From positions 18,688,600 to 18,752,599 of the forward strand of contig NC_086370.1 of NCBI RefSeq assembly GCF_036324505.1: DNA of 64,000 nucleotides. Direction: 5' to 3'. The DNA comes from Eleginops maclovinus (Eukaryota > Chordata > Actinopteri > Perciformes > Eleginopidae). The stretch's first letter is position 1. Each line of letters opens with the position of its first letter. The notes under the pieces were generated by a model, which saw nothing but the letters and a program-made list of their open reading frames with translations, was not told the DNA's origin and searched no databases. The position numbers were made by a program, and so were the translations under genes. Below are positions 24,956 to 37,251 of this stretch, one piece after another.

Positions 24956-24957
24956 TA

Positions 24958-27900
24958 GCTTTCTAACCTGCGAGCTCCTGAACTTCATGTTTACAACTCA
25001 ACCCACGCTATTTCCTGTTCCCCCTGCCTTTGGCAACAGGCGCCTGGCCAATTTCACACTGCAGCTTCACAGTGCTCATCTCCTGCTCTCCCAAAAAACA
25101 ACTCACAATCTGTGCTTCCTCATTAGCTAGCCTGACAAACCCCCTCCAACTCATGTGTAAGCACGAAAGGCTGTTGTAGTTTACTCATCCCAAGTGCATC
25201 ACTCAAAACAGTTACAGTACTTCCTCCATAAACAAAACATCAGACTTACAGTAAGACGGCCTACTTCTCTACCTAATCCAGCTGATGTGAGGGCTCCAGG
25301 GTTACAGTAGGTAATTGTGCACTTCAGGCCCAGTTTCAGCGCTTCCTCTTAGCCACAAGCACCATTCCTCCTAAGCTACTCCCAGACCACTTCTACCAAA
25401 ACAATTTCAAAGTACAAGCATGAGCCTCAGCCCCCTTTGCCTTCTCCAGTCAATTTCTAGCCTCTTCCCTGTCTTCAGTTTCAGTCTGACTGGAAGCCCG
25501 ACCTCCAGCCTCAGCTCAGTTGGCAGACGACCCCTCTGCTCGTGTGAAGTGTTAAATCCCTGAACTTTTGCTGTATTTCAACACCGCAGCAGAATGCTAC
25601 AGCGAACACGTTCCTCCGCTGTGAACTGACCAAAACTAACAACGCTTGCAAGAATGACTGAGTGAGTGGAGTGTGTGATGGAGATGGAGAGCGAGAGAGA
25701 AGGTCAATGCTGGTTATTTTCGCTGTGTGATTTGGCAAATGTCTGCATGTATGCATACCCCTACCTCTCCACGCTCAGTGCTTATTTTCATAGGCAGCAC
25801 GCCTCAACCCGGGTCATGTCATTTTTTTGCTATGGGTGAAAAAAAGGATAATCAAACCAAACTGGAGCAGTGTTGTACAAAGAGGTTTATAATGTAAGCT
25901 GTAGAGAACCGCAAAGATTGTTCTGGCCTCCAAATAACACACAGTCAGCGGAGGACGAGGGTGGATCAAAGGACAGGTTTCCCTCTCTGTCAAATTGGCT
26001 CCTTCTGAAGCAGACCTTGATACTCACCTCATCCCATGATTCCCAAATACCTTCTGTGCTGTTCCATAAAACACTCAATACTCACGACTACACAGTCCTT
26101 CCACACATAGCCTTTATTATGTATGAGCTTCATCACTTCATTTGGAGCCAATTTCCCTTGAATGCAGTGAAGGAAAGAAGCCCATAGGAAGGATTTATTT
26201 TCAAATAACTGTTGAACTTTTTTACTTTATCAGCACTGGCAGCTTACTACCTACAAACCATTAAATGTATTTGAACTCAAATAAAATATGAGCAATAGTT
26301 GAAAGTGTTGAATTTGGCTAAGTATATTTTATTAAGTACTTGAGCTTTAGTTGTGTTTTTCCATCTTCTACTACTTTATACTTTTACTCCACTATATTTA
26401 TTTGACATGATTAAATGAAGAACCCAAACTGGAAGAGACCATTACTACTCTGGTTACTTTAAAGTTATATGTTCCTCTCCTCCTGGTGGTACTGGTCAAC
26501 ATATCAATACTTAGTAAGTAAGATAAGATGTGTGCTATCGATACTTTCATCCAACTCTTGCAAATGGATTTAAAATCTTTCCCAGGATATCCAGCCATTG
26601 CTATAAAATCTATTTTGAAAAAGAATAATGAGGGGATTTTCCAAGTTTGTATTTTGTTTCTAAATCAAAACCCCACATCATAAAATACAGAAAAAGTTGA
26701 TTCCAGTTTGTTGACCCCCTTCTGTTGAGGTCGCCAGTGAATAACAATATACTGTGTGTTTGGTTCTGGGTGGCCTTAAGACCACATCCTCCCCCATCTC
26801 TCCTGAAACCAGAAGTGGCTGGTGTCCCTGAGGTGGATTAGCGATGAATGTAATGTCCCTTTAACATTCAGAAATACTACAGTGGCCTTGTAAGGTCTAC
26901 TGTATTTCAGAGGGCCTCTTGGGTGGAGATGTGTTTGAGTCTGAAACAAGTCGGTTGTTGAGGCGATGGATTCTCGGGGGGGTTTCTTTGAGCTTTCAGA
27001 GGTGGGGCTGACAGGCAGGTGATGAAAGGTCTTGCCGGTTGCTTTACCTCAAACTATATTTTTCTTCATCCCTCACCCTTATGTCGGGAGAACTGAGGCT
27101 TTCTTAAAGCGCTTTCAGATTGAATTCTTGTGAAACTCATATGTGCCAGGTAGACTTTTAAAAAAAAAAAAAAGCTGAGGTCTGCTCCACCAAATAAAAA
27201 TCAGTCCATTCTTCATTCAGCACCCGACTCCTGCTGCTCTGCTTGTCCTCTCTTGCATTTCCCTCAGTGCTGACCTAAATTTCTCAAGCCCAGAGAGAGC
27301 GAGTTCTGAAACGTGATATAAATGTAAGGCCAGGCGCATATGGGACTGATCAGGGATGCATTTCTTTGGTCAGAGCAATTCATGCTGCTTGCCCTTCACT
27401 GGCAGCCAAAACCATAGTGGCGCTCTGCCCAAGAGCCAGTGTTTGGATAACATTGCGTGCGTGTCTATTCATTCTCTTCTTTGTGAGTGTGTGTGTGTGT
27501 ATGGGTGTGTGCCTGTTGGATTTCTCTCCCATGCATGCATAAGTATGTGTATGCTTGAAGCGAGGACCTTTCTGTCTGCATCTTTTTTGTTTGAATGGCT
27601 GCTGTGATACAAATGGCTGATGTATGAAGCTGCTCCTGTGGTTGAATTCAATGTCTTGAAATTAATGTATGCAAGTGTGCAGGCCATAGAACATACTGAT
27701 TAATTTCCAAATATTTAAACAACTTTGATGGAGTAATGTTCAAATCTGTAGCAAACTTCATGTAACAAAGGATGTCTCTAATGCTGACCTCGTTTTAAAT
27801 GAACTTCTCTGGATTTATTTGAGCTGACAGATTTACATACCAGGTTTTGCCACCTTCTGCTAAAGGAACTGTTGTTATGTCTGTATGTCAATTCACATCT

Positions 27901-28171
27901 GTCTACACTATGTAAAGAAATCACCCATTTTTTCCCCCGTGTTTTTACTTGGTGTCCATATGGTCTGAATCATTCAGTGAGTGACAGCACTATGTGATAA
28001 AACAGTGCCTGTTTAGGATTTTTAGTTTTTTAAAGAAATCTAACATTAACTGTTTTACTTCCTGTTAGAGGATATGGCAGTATAATGATAAGCTATCACA
28101 ACTGCAGTGTTTCAGCATGGTTTAGTTTTTTTAAAGTAATTTCACTTTCCTTCCATCCCTCCATGTTGTAG
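24958..28171 (+). other. bicc1: Remainder of bicc1 intron 6; worn repeat at about 26310-26480
   Basis: This is intronic DNA between the Tc1-like element and exon 7. Around 26310-26480 the text reads like a worn copy of an AT-rich teleost interspersed repeat, with phrases such as TACTTTATACTTTTACTCCA and TATTTATTTGAC that I recall from many fish introns; the family name is not certain. A poly(A) run of about 14 lies at 27160-27173 and a short (GT)n near 27486. No coding signal was found. Confidence 0.5.
26310..26480. repeat. Probable degenerate teleost interspersed repeat
   Basis: The sequence contains TACTTTATACTTTTACTCCA and ATATTTATTTGACATG, closely resembling a repeat very common in percomorph introns. 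Boundaries, strand and family are uncertain, and no terminal repeats were found. The call rests on remembered text only. Confidence 0.4.
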
Positions 28172-28354
28172 GAGCTGCTCCCTCTTGTGCTGTCCTTCGA
28201 GCTTCCTGCCATCATGCAATCTGACCCCAACTCCCCTACCGTGCAGCACATCTCGCAGACCTACAACCTCACAGTCTCCTTCAAGCCCCCGACCCGCCTC
28301 TATAGGGCCACCGGCGTGGTTCGCGGTTCACAGAACAACACCAATGCTGTCAAG
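28172..28354 (+). CDS. bicc1: bicc1 exon 7 (KH-like segment between KH2 and KH3)
   Basis: This 183-bp exon, phase 0 to phase 0, begins ELLPLVLSFELP, passes through SPTVQHISQTYNLTVSFK and ends VVRGSQNNTNAVK. It corresponds to the KH-like unit of Bicc1 that lacks a GXXG loop and is thought to serve structure more than RNA contact. The mammalian protein differs by conservative changes and by a slightly longer loop after the FELP. The acceptor is TGTTGTAG and the donor is AAG followed by GTGAGG. Confidence 0.96.
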
Positions 28355-30236
28355 GTGAGGAGGGTCTCAAAAATGTGACGTGATTATTGGATAGTTGAGT
28401 GAATAAACAGTAACCAAAACCCCCAAAATATTAAAATTGAAACATTTTTTAGAAAAGAAAGCATCAAATACTCAAATAATCAGAGCTAGTTTGCTTGAAA
28501 AGTGTTGAAACGATTAATTACAACACATTTTTGACATTGTAATCCTTTTTTGGTGCATTATTATTATTATTATTCTGCATACAGAATAAGCCTATGACTT
28601 CAGTCAGTCACATGATTTTTTTCATCATATTATATCATTGATGCTTTAATTTCCATTTAACAGAAAACTCCCTTTATTGCTGCAATGAAAGCTACAATAT
28701 AAATTATGTGTTTTCCCTTTTAAATTGGACTGAGATTATGAAGGGAACAACCTCCTAAAGTTACAGGTTCAACACTCCCAAAATCCAATGTTGTGTAAAA
28801 ACTGCTTAAAAAACTACCCGAGCCCCGAACTGTCATTTCAGCGTAACACTATTTGAGTTAATACCCTCATTCTTCCCCAACCGTTTACATGGCGAGCCAC
28901 AGACCCAAAAAAAGGTTTCCAGAGCTGCCGCATGTTGGGCCCACCAACACGGTCGGCGTTCCTCACTTTTCTTGCTTTAAGTGCCTCATTACTTTCAGCA
29001 CCACAGGGGCAAGAGAGTGCTGAGAGATGTTTGGTCGCTTAAACTGGACAGCTGCTGGTTGTGCTCTCCGGTAGCAGAGAAACACCACTAATTCCAGAAG
29101 TCTTTCCTGAGTGATTTTCATTTTGAAATGTTACTTTCTTTCCAATCTGCATATTGCTTATGCAAAAACATAATGTATTGCATACACACGCAGATTCTCT
29201 TCCTCAACATCTCAGTTGCGGCTAGTTAAAGCTGCCAAGGAGTCTTTTTATAAAGTCGGGCCAAGTGTCCACTATAGAGCCTCTGTTAACAATGTAGTGC
29301 CCAGTTCTGTGCCAGCGAAAGCATTTGGCGTACATGCCTCTCTGCATTTATTTATGAATGTACGCCACAGCACTTACATTTTGATTTGCATACTAGTGTA
29401 CATTTAGGCACATTTTCTCTGTTCTGTGCACATGCATGAAAGCAATAGCACGGCCCCTGAGTGTGTGGTAGGTCTGAGGGGTCAGTCGGGAATGGGAAGC
29501 ATGCCAGATGAAGCCGAGTGTATTAGAGGAATATGTGCACTATGTCATGTGGTGGTGTGAGACCCTTGGATTGCCAAAACCACTGTGGATTGTTGTGTTA
29601 TGCCGGCCACAGTGCGGATTCTCGTTGCACTCTGGAAATGACTTGGTTTACTGGGCCAAGTGATGTCGTGCAGAGGCATAGCAGAGACAGCGTGGAATGA
29701 GAGTGTTCAACAGGCCAGCAGATGCAGTGGAAAATATAATAGTTTCCATGGGTTGTATAGAAAGCACTGGTGTGATGGACTGTATGGCTCCACTGCTCGC
29801 CATGTTAACGGATAGTTTATGTGGTCTGGATATTGCCCCAAATGAAATATTGTTCCAGCTTTTTAATGTGATTTCCTTTCTACTTTTATAGTCTTGTAAA
29901 TAGTCAGTAAATTGGCCTTAATATATTCTTAGTTTTATTGTTGATAGAATTCATTTTTACATCCGTTAGACGTTTCCCACTATAAGCATGCACCTAAAAC
30001 GATACAGAAAACTATTGTTTATATTCTATACTACTCATACAAAATGAAAAATGGTCTGAATCCAAGATGGCATGGCTGTAATAGTTTTCATGCAATATAT
30101 ACTTGATATACTATTTTTAGATAATGATAAAGGTGAGGTTAGCATCTGGCTCAAGCGTAGTTTCACAGACTGCTTGTAGGAATGTATAATGTATATTTTC
30201 AACTGTTACACTCCCTTGTCCTCCCTGCTACCCCAG
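28355..30236 (+). other. bicc1: bicc1 intron 7; nothing recognised
   Basis: This 1.9-kb intron has a short (ATT)n run near 28559. No gene, mobile element or structured RNA is supported. It ends in CTGCTACCCCAG. Confidence 0.6.
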
Positions 30237-30488
30237 AGAGGCACGGCTCTGCTGCTGGAGCACTTGGCGGGCAGCCTGGCGAGCACAATCTCCGTCACCA
30301 CCCACCTGGACATCGCTCCCCAGCACCACCTCTTCATGAAGGGTCGCAATGGAAGCAACATCAAGCATATCACCCAGAGAACCGGAGCCCAGATCCACTT
30401 CCCCGACCCCAACAGCCCCCAGAAGAAGTCCACAGTCTACATCCAGGGCACCATTGACTCAGTCTGCCTGGCACGGCAGTACCTCATG
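30237..30488 (+). CDS. bicc1: bicc1 exon 8 (KH3, GRNG loop)
   Basis: This 252-bp, 84-codon exon encodes RGTALLLEHLAGSLAS, then LDIAPQHHLFMKGRNGSNIK, then a segment ending with CLARQYLM. The GRNG loop with following SNIKHI is the GXXG motif of the third canonical KH domain. HIHFPD-like text (QIHFPDPNSPQKKSTVY) follows as in KH2. The exon is phase 0 at both ends with donor ATG followed by GTGTGT. It is very close to mammalian Bicc1 over its whole length. Confidence 0.97.
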
Positions 30489-31927
30489 GTGTGTGTCTGT
30501 TTTTTTTTCTTGACCTCCAGTGGTTGTAAAGAATTACTTTAAATTGCTAAGCTTTGTTTTTCAGGGTTAAAGGATGGCATTGGCAGTGGTTTCTTTACAT
30601 ATACAGATTCCACATGATGTGTGGTAGCTATAATGGTGGCATTGTCTCACTAACATCTTCATGGTATGTGTGAATGATGCGCGGGTTGAAGGAAGTAAAC
30701 CATGATTGCCTTTGTGGCTTCTGTATAGCCTTGGCGAGATTTTCTTGGCTCTGCTCTTGCTGCTGAAAGGTCCAGTTGTACAACAATCTGTAGCTGGCAG
30801 GTTACTATGCATGACTTTCAGCCGCATACCTGCATGTGAGATGGACACCACGTTTGCGTCAGCTTGGTTTGGGTTCGTAATGTCTTTGCTGTATACAGAT
30901 TATGCTTCTCGTGTTGATGGTAATGGTTTGGCTTGCATGTACAGTGTATTTTGGGGGATTTAAATTTCAGCCCTGCCTGTAATTCAGAGGTTAGCACATT
31001 GGAGTTTTTTGGACTAGTTGGAAGCACATCACAATTACATTTCTGTGGTCATTCTTGTCTTGTTGCCTGTAACCACAGAGGCTACCCTTATCTGAATTAC
31101 TGATTATGATCAGATGTCTATTTCAAAAATGTGCTAAAGTGATGGCCGTTTAATTACAACTTCTGCTGAGTTTGGGCATATAAGCGGTAAACTACTTTGG
31201 CTTTCTGTGTGGAGATCCATAATGTGGAGCGGTAATTCAGCTAGAGAGGCCTTGTCTTTGTCTGCGGTCTCCCATTTGGCCCCAAAGACATTTAGCAAAT
31301 GCCACAGTTGTTGTAGTGGCTAAACATTACTTTCTCTTGGTGTGGACACACAAGAGGGAGACTCTGACTCTCTGTCTGAGTGAGGCTGTGATTTATTTGA
31401 GAAGAGTTCGAGGGGAAAGGAGAAGCATAGAAAGCAGGGAGTCGGAGAGGAGGTTGAGAAATGGAGGGGGGTAAGGAGTAGCTATGAAGGAGTCCAGCTC
31501 TCAGTTGTGTGATTTGGCCTCTTCCAGCCAGACTGTAGATTACAGCTTCAATCTCAGGCCCTGTCAGAGCCAGCCTGGCCTCTATACTCTGTTGCTAATT
31601 ACACCCACTCACAATAGGAACGCCGGCCAGCACTCGGCCCAAAATATAGATGTCTGTGGTGCTTGTGGTGGTGATCATGCAAAACAGATTGCTCTTTGCG
31701 GAATTTCCCAAACGCTGTGTGGGATGAACTCAGCAGTGGATCTTGTATTTATTGGTATGCCTAACATAAAGGTCTACAAATTATATAGTATAATAAGCAA
31801 ATGTACCACTGTTATGAGAAATACCTTGTATTACAGAGTCAGGCTCGGAAAGATATAACTCTGCTGCTGACATAAGAAAATAATGGTTTTGTTGCTCGTA
31901 TGCTTTAAGTTTGTGTTTCCTCCGCAG
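30489..31927 (+). other. bicc1: bicc1 intron 8; nothing recognised
   Basis: This is a 1.4-kb intron. A purine-rich patch lies near 31380-31480. No coding or mobile sequence is supported. Confidence 0.6.
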
Positions 31928-32059
31928 GGCTGCTTGCCTCTGGTATTAATGTTTGACATTAAAGAGGACATTGAGGTGGAGCCGCAGTGTATCACAGCGC
32001 TAATGGAGCAGTTGGATGTCTTCATCAGTATCAAACCAAAGCCAAAACAGCCCAGCAAG
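31928..32059 (+). CDS. bicc1: bicc1 exon 9 (second KH-like unit, first half)
   Basis: This 132-bp, 44-codon exon encodes GCLPLVLMFDIKEDIEVEPQ, then a stretch ending MEQLDVFISIKPKPKQPSK. It belongs to the second KH-like unit of Bicc1, with no GXXG loop. LPLVLMFD parallels LPLVLSFE in exon 7, which reflects the internal repeat of KH/KH-like units. The acceptor is CTCCGCAG and the donor is AAG followed by GTATGA. Both ends are phase 0. Confidence 0.96.
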
Positions 32060-34443
32060 GTATGACTCCAGGCTTACGCTCACACAGCACGGAGGGTTTA
32101 GGGGGTTTATCCGTAGGGATGGTGGGTTCAATCAATCACTCAACGACTATTAGATGGATTGCTTTGCACATCCATTAATCATGCCCTGAGGATGCATTAT
32201 ATAATAACAGTAGTGTTTCCCTTTACAGTTCATGTTGAGACTTCCTCAGATGTCATTTTAAATGTGTCCTATATTAGTTTTTTCTATAGTGACAAGATAA
32301 TAGCACCAATGTGACATCCCACTGCATTTAAAGCTTTAGAGAATGTGCCATGCCACTGTTTAGATGGGTTTTTTGACTACAACTCTAAAAATGATACACT
32401 ACCTTTGACTACATAGCCTCAAAACTAATGGCTTACAGTATGCCCATCCACCTGAACTGTACTTTTCATGAAGTACAAAATAGCAGAACACATTATAATC
32501 AGAAAGTTAGTGTCGTCATTGTTGGAATATAGCTTTAAAGAGCCGATAGCATGGCTGCAAACACTTGTTCATATTAAAATGGGCCTTAAATATAAGGTTG
32601 TTTCCATGTTCACAGTAATACTAACTAGCATTTTCAGTTGGATTTAAAAGTATGTTTATTGAAGAACAAAAAGTGTTATGAACTGCCCGTTTCTATCGTT
32701 GCGCTGAAACAAAACAGAGGTTAGTAGCATATAATGGGGAAGATATTTGAAATGATATAATATAGAAGCAAACATATCCTAACTCTTCACCCTGAGAAAA
32801 ACCTAACAGCTGTCTTGCTTGTCCAAAAGCTGGCAGAGAAAGAGGAAAAAAGTCTGCCTACGAACAACTAAGCAACTGTTCTATTGAAGATTTACTCGAC
32901 TGCAAATGTCACAGCATGACATTGAAATAAATTAAAGATCACCATGTCATATTTCAACGCTATTTAATGAAATTCAAAAGGAAAAACTGAACCTCATACT
33001 ACGGGAAATCATGCCATACCAACACTGAGAAGAGTTTTGGCAAACCTACACTTGCCACAGTGGGAATCCCAGGCTGCCGTGCATGTTTCACTTTGATGGA
33101 TGGGAGCACTAAAACCTCTCTGTTATACCGCGGATATTCCCACTGAAAAATAACCGTCTTGTTTTGCGTGTTTTCGTCTTAATTAGGTGGTGAATTGGCG
33201 GTCGCTCATTCAACTTTCATTAAGTGAAATATTTTAACCATTTCCATATTGTGATCTCGCAGTAAATGTGGTGCACCTGTGTTCAATTAAAGCCAACCTC
33301 TGCTGTTCTTCAACACATTATCATTGAATTTAAAAACTTGGCCCATACTTTCTCTTCGAGGTGCCCACGTCCCATCCTGAGCCAGGGCCCAAACCAGACA
33401 GGCCTGTAGGGACTGATGTGGAGGTGCCAGTGTAAACACAGACCCAGCCCAGATCCTCTTAAGAACCCTTCACTTAAACATTTTAACGAGGTGACAGCAG
33501 TAATCCAAAAGGCTGTCCGAATGCGTGCCTGAGTCTCTCTGCTCCTGGCACTTTGGCCGTCCCTTAGAGGGTGCTTGTGCGTGTGTGTGGGTTTCAATGA
33601 GACTGATCATAATTACAATCCATTCTTCAATGCTGGCAAAACAAAAACAGGACATGATTTGTGCTCGCGTTCGTTTTTATTTGATGTTTATTAAGGGTGG
33701 GGTTTCTGCTCATGTGGAAAAAGTTGTTCCTTTTTTCTTTATTTCATTTTTCCGAAAGGTTTACAGATCCTACAGCCACACACTGACAAAACAAACATGC
33801 TCACTGTATAAAGTACAATTAAATAAATGAAGAGATAACAACTAAAACAGAATCTAACAATTAAGCTTAAACCACGTCAATTAAAGCAATTAATTTAAAA
33901 TATTTGTTTTCACCACAACAGACTACTGTGGTGAACATTGAGAAGCCATACAAGGATTCAGTAGAAGTCATTTCTCTTTCCTGTTTTAATTATTCAGTAC
34001 TGATCTATTAATTACTTAATGAAGATTATACAAGAAGGCCTTTTATATATTCGATTGAGTATCTACTATTGGCCCTTTCTCCTCACTCATCAATAGTTGT
34101 GCTATTAATTAAGAAACACTTTCTAACAAATTTTGCTCCCATGTCTCCTTCTCGCTCCCACACTGTCTCAATGTTTATCCTTTCAATCTACCCTAATTCC
34201 CTCTTCCTTCCTCCCCTTAATGTTTGACTCCCCGTCATCCTCCCTTTTTCTCCCTATCTCTTTTGCCAACATTCCCCGCCATATCTATCTCCACCTCCTC
34301 CCCTGTTTTTCCTTTTCTGCCTCTCACTCAAACCATTTTCCCCCATCTCTCCTCCCTATTCTCCTCTTTACTTCCTTGCCCCCCCCCCCACGTGTCTTTC
34401 ATTCTTTAATCATCATCTCTTTCTTCTCCCTCAAACCTCTCAG
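32060..34443 (+). other. bicc1: bicc1 intron 9; pyrimidine-rich 3' end
   Basis: This is a 2.4-kb intron. The last 300 or so bases (about 34130-34443) are strikingly C/T-rich on the + strand, interrupted by few purines, and lead directly into exon 10. No gene or mobile element was recognised in the rest. Confidence 0.65.
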
Positions 34444-34645
34444 TCTGTGATAGTCAAGAGCGTGGAGAGGAACGCGGTGAACATGTACGAAGCCCGAAAA
34501 TTCCTCCTGGGTCTGGAGAGCAACGGGGTGATGTCCTCCTCGCCCTCTGTGGCGTTGAATCCCACCAACATCCCGTCCCCGTCCCTCATCTGTCCCGTCG
34601 GCCTTGACATCCTGGCCTCAGCTGGCCTGGGGCTGAGCAATCTGG
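34444..34645 (+). CDS. bicc1: bicc1 exon 10 (end of KH array, start of linker)
   Basis: This 202-bp exon encodes SVIVKSVERNAVNMYEARKF, then LLGLESNGV, closing the second KH-like unit. It continues into a Ser/Pro-rich stretch and LDILASAGLGLSNLG, which matches the mammalian LDILASAGLGLTGLG. It starts in phase 0 and ends one base into a Gly codon completed by exon 11. The donor is GTAATG. The middle part (MSSSPSVALNPTNIPSPS) is fish-specific in detail, as expected for the variable linker. Confidence 0.95.
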
Positions 34646-36421
34646 GTAATGACACTTGTTAATAAATTGCTACTTGAGTTTCTCCTACTTTTTCCATGAT
34701 GGGGGAAAGGATAAACTAGCTAGGAAAGAAGTGGCCATCTTTTTGTCCTTGCAAGAAACACATTAAAGATGTCTTTGTAGAGGAAGTATTGTCCTCATAC
34801 ATCATTGTCATTTGCAGCTGTACCATAAACACACACTGTAATCTCTCATCATAACACATCCATCTTAGAAATCTGTGTGCCAGACCTCCTCAAAGCCTGT
34901 AATCACCTGGTTAACACAAGTCATTTTTTAAATAGAAGATTTAAAGATCCTCTCAACATGCAAATAAATCACAACCGATGGGGGTTTAGCATCATCATCT
35001 GTATGTGCTTTACAGTAGGAGTTGTCTGCAGGACTGAGCTCACTATGATGGTATGAATATTAGGCCAAGAAATTAGTCCCACGTGTGCAAATCTTTGATC
35101 GGCCAACCATCACAGAATAACCTCGATTGAAATTGAGTTGCATCCGCTTTGAATGGTTTGCGAACCCATGAATCATAGGGTGACGAATGGTAATAACTCA
35201 CGTAGGAGTTGGTTTGTCTGCAGCACTGACCTCAACATGAATAAGCAGAGTTCAGCTGGGATCTGAATTGCAAAAGTAGTAATATACGATAAATATTTAT
35301 CTCAAGTTATCAGCTTTTAGTTTATATGATGCAGGTTTTTTGGCCAGACTTTCAAAACATGGAAATGAGGACATGATGAATTATGCATCAAGGCAATGGG
35401 AGAAGAAGATAGTGGAATAAGCTGACAAGAAGTAGCTCATGGCTATAAGCAAATGCCAGCAATAGATCCATCACTTTTTATCTGTTTGTTTTGTGTATCT
35501 TTACCATCAAATGCTAGCCAGAGCAACTCTACATAATGACCTAGGGATTCCCTTTCCTTGTTTGAGAGGAGAGTAATATGACAATAGTTTAATAATGTCA
35601 ATATAATCTTTGTTTCTTTTTATTAATTTACTGTCTGCAGCCATGAGGTTGTACCTATGTAGGGCATATGGGGTGAGTTAGCACTGATGTTAGATCTCTA
35701 TCCGTGTTGAGGGCTTTCTTGCAATCGTAGATTTTTGAAAAGATTTTGGCACGTTTTGTCAGATTTTATGACATTGCGTGCTGCTATTTTATTATATTGT
35801 TCAACTAACCTTCATTTTATGTCCTTCAAATCCCCATTTAATGTGGTAGGAAAATTAAATGAATATAAAATTTTCAACAAAAACAACAATGTGCCATGAA
35901 TTCCCAGTACAATAGGTTTCTCGCCATCTCGTTTAAACCCGGGGGCCCGGGGAGAAGCTGTGGACGACCACATCCTTGCCTTTAGTAATTGCTACATGCT
36001 TCTTTTCCTCAGATTACAGGCGGGTAAGCCAGAAGAAGCCCTGGCCTTATTCCTGGAGCCAAACTAGCCCTTTGTTAAAGCCACAGACCTGCTTCTTTCT
36101 GTTTTCATACACTGTTTGGGTCGAGACACCGAGCACCACATTGTTGGTGCTCTCAATAATACGGGTTTTTTGGGCATGAGGACACGCAAGATATATACTT
36201 TCGCATCCTTGTAAAAATCTTAAGAAATTCCTTCCCTCGTTTGCTGTCTGCTTGATGACAGTTTGATGGAATTCCAGTTAAATAGCTGGAAAACCACGAT
36301 TATTTTTTCGAAGGCCGTATTGTAACATGTGATTAGCTTGAAAAATGGCTCTGTGCTTTGACAGGACCCACCGCTGATTTATTCATCTCCCCTTTCTCTC
36401 CTTGCTTTCTGTTCTCCTCAG
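34646..36421 (+). other. bicc1: bicc1 intron 10; nothing recognised
   Basis: This is a 1.8-kb AT-rich intron with no recognisable feature apart from a GC-rich spot near 35937-35955. It ends in a pyrimidine-rich tract and CTCCTCAG. Confidence 0.6.
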
Positions 36422-36580
36422 GTTTCCTTGGTGCGGCGGCCCACTCCCTCGCCAACTCTGCTGTCCCAAACGCCGTCCTCAACAGACTAAACTCCTCCAT
36501 GAGCCCCCTGCAGCCCCCGAGCCCCAGCACACCTACACACTCCCCCTCTCTCTGGCCCAGCTCCCTCACCAGCACCCAAG
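36422..36580 (+). CDS. bicc1: bicc1 exon 11 (Ser/Pro-rich linker)
   Basis: This 159-bp exon enters with GT completing a Gly codon and encodes FLGAAAHSLANSAVPNAVLN, then RLNSSMSPLQPPSPSTP, then a stretch ending SLWPSSLTSTQ. The mammalian counterpart has LNALNSSVSPLQSPSSGTP, so it is clearly homologous despite low-complexity drift. It leaves one base over (phase 1), as does the preceding exon. Donor GTTTGA is canonical but weak at the +3 to +6 positions. Confidence 0.92.
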
Positions 36581-36955
36581 GTTTGAATATAATACACTGT
36601 CTTATACACTCGCATGTGGTTCCCTAAGATTGCTTTCCATACATTTTTCTTTTATAAATTATCAAAAAATAATAAATAAGCCGTTTTTTTTCTAGCTCGT
36701 ATGTATCAATTTTGCACATTTTTTCAAACAGTTAAGTCCATGTCTTTGTCCATTTGTTGAATACCTCATATTTTAAAGGTGGAAATAATCAAATCTTACA
36801 TATAACTTCCATCATTTATATAGTTTTTATAGTGTTAGATAAATAAACAATAGGCAGAAACGACAGGTATCAATGGTTAGTATACACACATCCCTTATAA
36901 ACTCCTTAAAGTTGAAATAGCTGATGTAACATTCTTCACCGCTTATGTTTGTTAG
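36581..36955 (+). other. bicc1: bicc1 intron 11; nothing recognised
   Basis: This is a short AT-rich intron with acceptor TTTGTTAG. No repeat or other feature was seen. Confidence 0.65.
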
Positions 36956-37140
36956 GCTTCTCCTCTCAGCTGATGCTGCACCCTGTTGCCCAGGCCACAC
37001 TGAGTAGCATCCTGCTGTCAGGTGTACAGGGTTACACACAGAATACACCTTCCCCTCCGCCCGGCCTCGCTCCTATAGACAAACAGCCCAACGGGGTCCC
37101 TGACTGCAAGGGCGCCTGCACTCTTAATGGACATGTCAAG
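36956..37140 (+). CDS. bicc1: bicc1 exon 12 (linker, SPPPGL motif)
   Basis: This 185-bp exon encodes GFSSQLMLHPVAQATLSSIL, then LSGVQGYTQNTPSPPPGLAP, and ends CTLNGHVK. Mammals have the parallel AQATLTNILLSG and APSPPPGLTPVD. It is entered in phase 1 and left in phase 0. The donor is AAG followed by GTTGGC, a weak donor whose intron is only 111 bp long. Confidence 0.93.
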
Positions 37141-37251
37141 GTTGGCTCTCTTGTTCCCTGTATGATGCATTTTGTTTTTTACTTTTTTGTTCAGTAAATC
37201 TCATTTATCTTCGCTCTGTCTGTTTATGTCCATGCGTGCATTCGTGTATAG

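Larger units (their letters stand above)
23349..24957 (-). mobile_element. Complete Tc1-like (Tc1/mariner, DD34E) transposon
   Basis: The element occupies 23351-24955 (1605 bp) and begins CAGTGGGGC and ends GCCCCACTG. It sits between two TA dinucleotides (23349-23350 and 24956-24957), the TA target duplication of Tc1/mariner elements. Long inverted repeats of 200 bp flank a single transposase gene read on the - strand. By eye the outer 160 or so bases of the two repeats differ at only two positions. Each repeat holds two copies of a motif around AAGTATTTNGTCA, one at the outer tip and one at the inner end, the IR/DR layout known from Sleeping Beauty-type fish elements. It lies in bicc1 intron 6, antisense to the host gene. 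Complete ends and an unbroken gene suggest a recent insertion. Confidence 0.97.
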
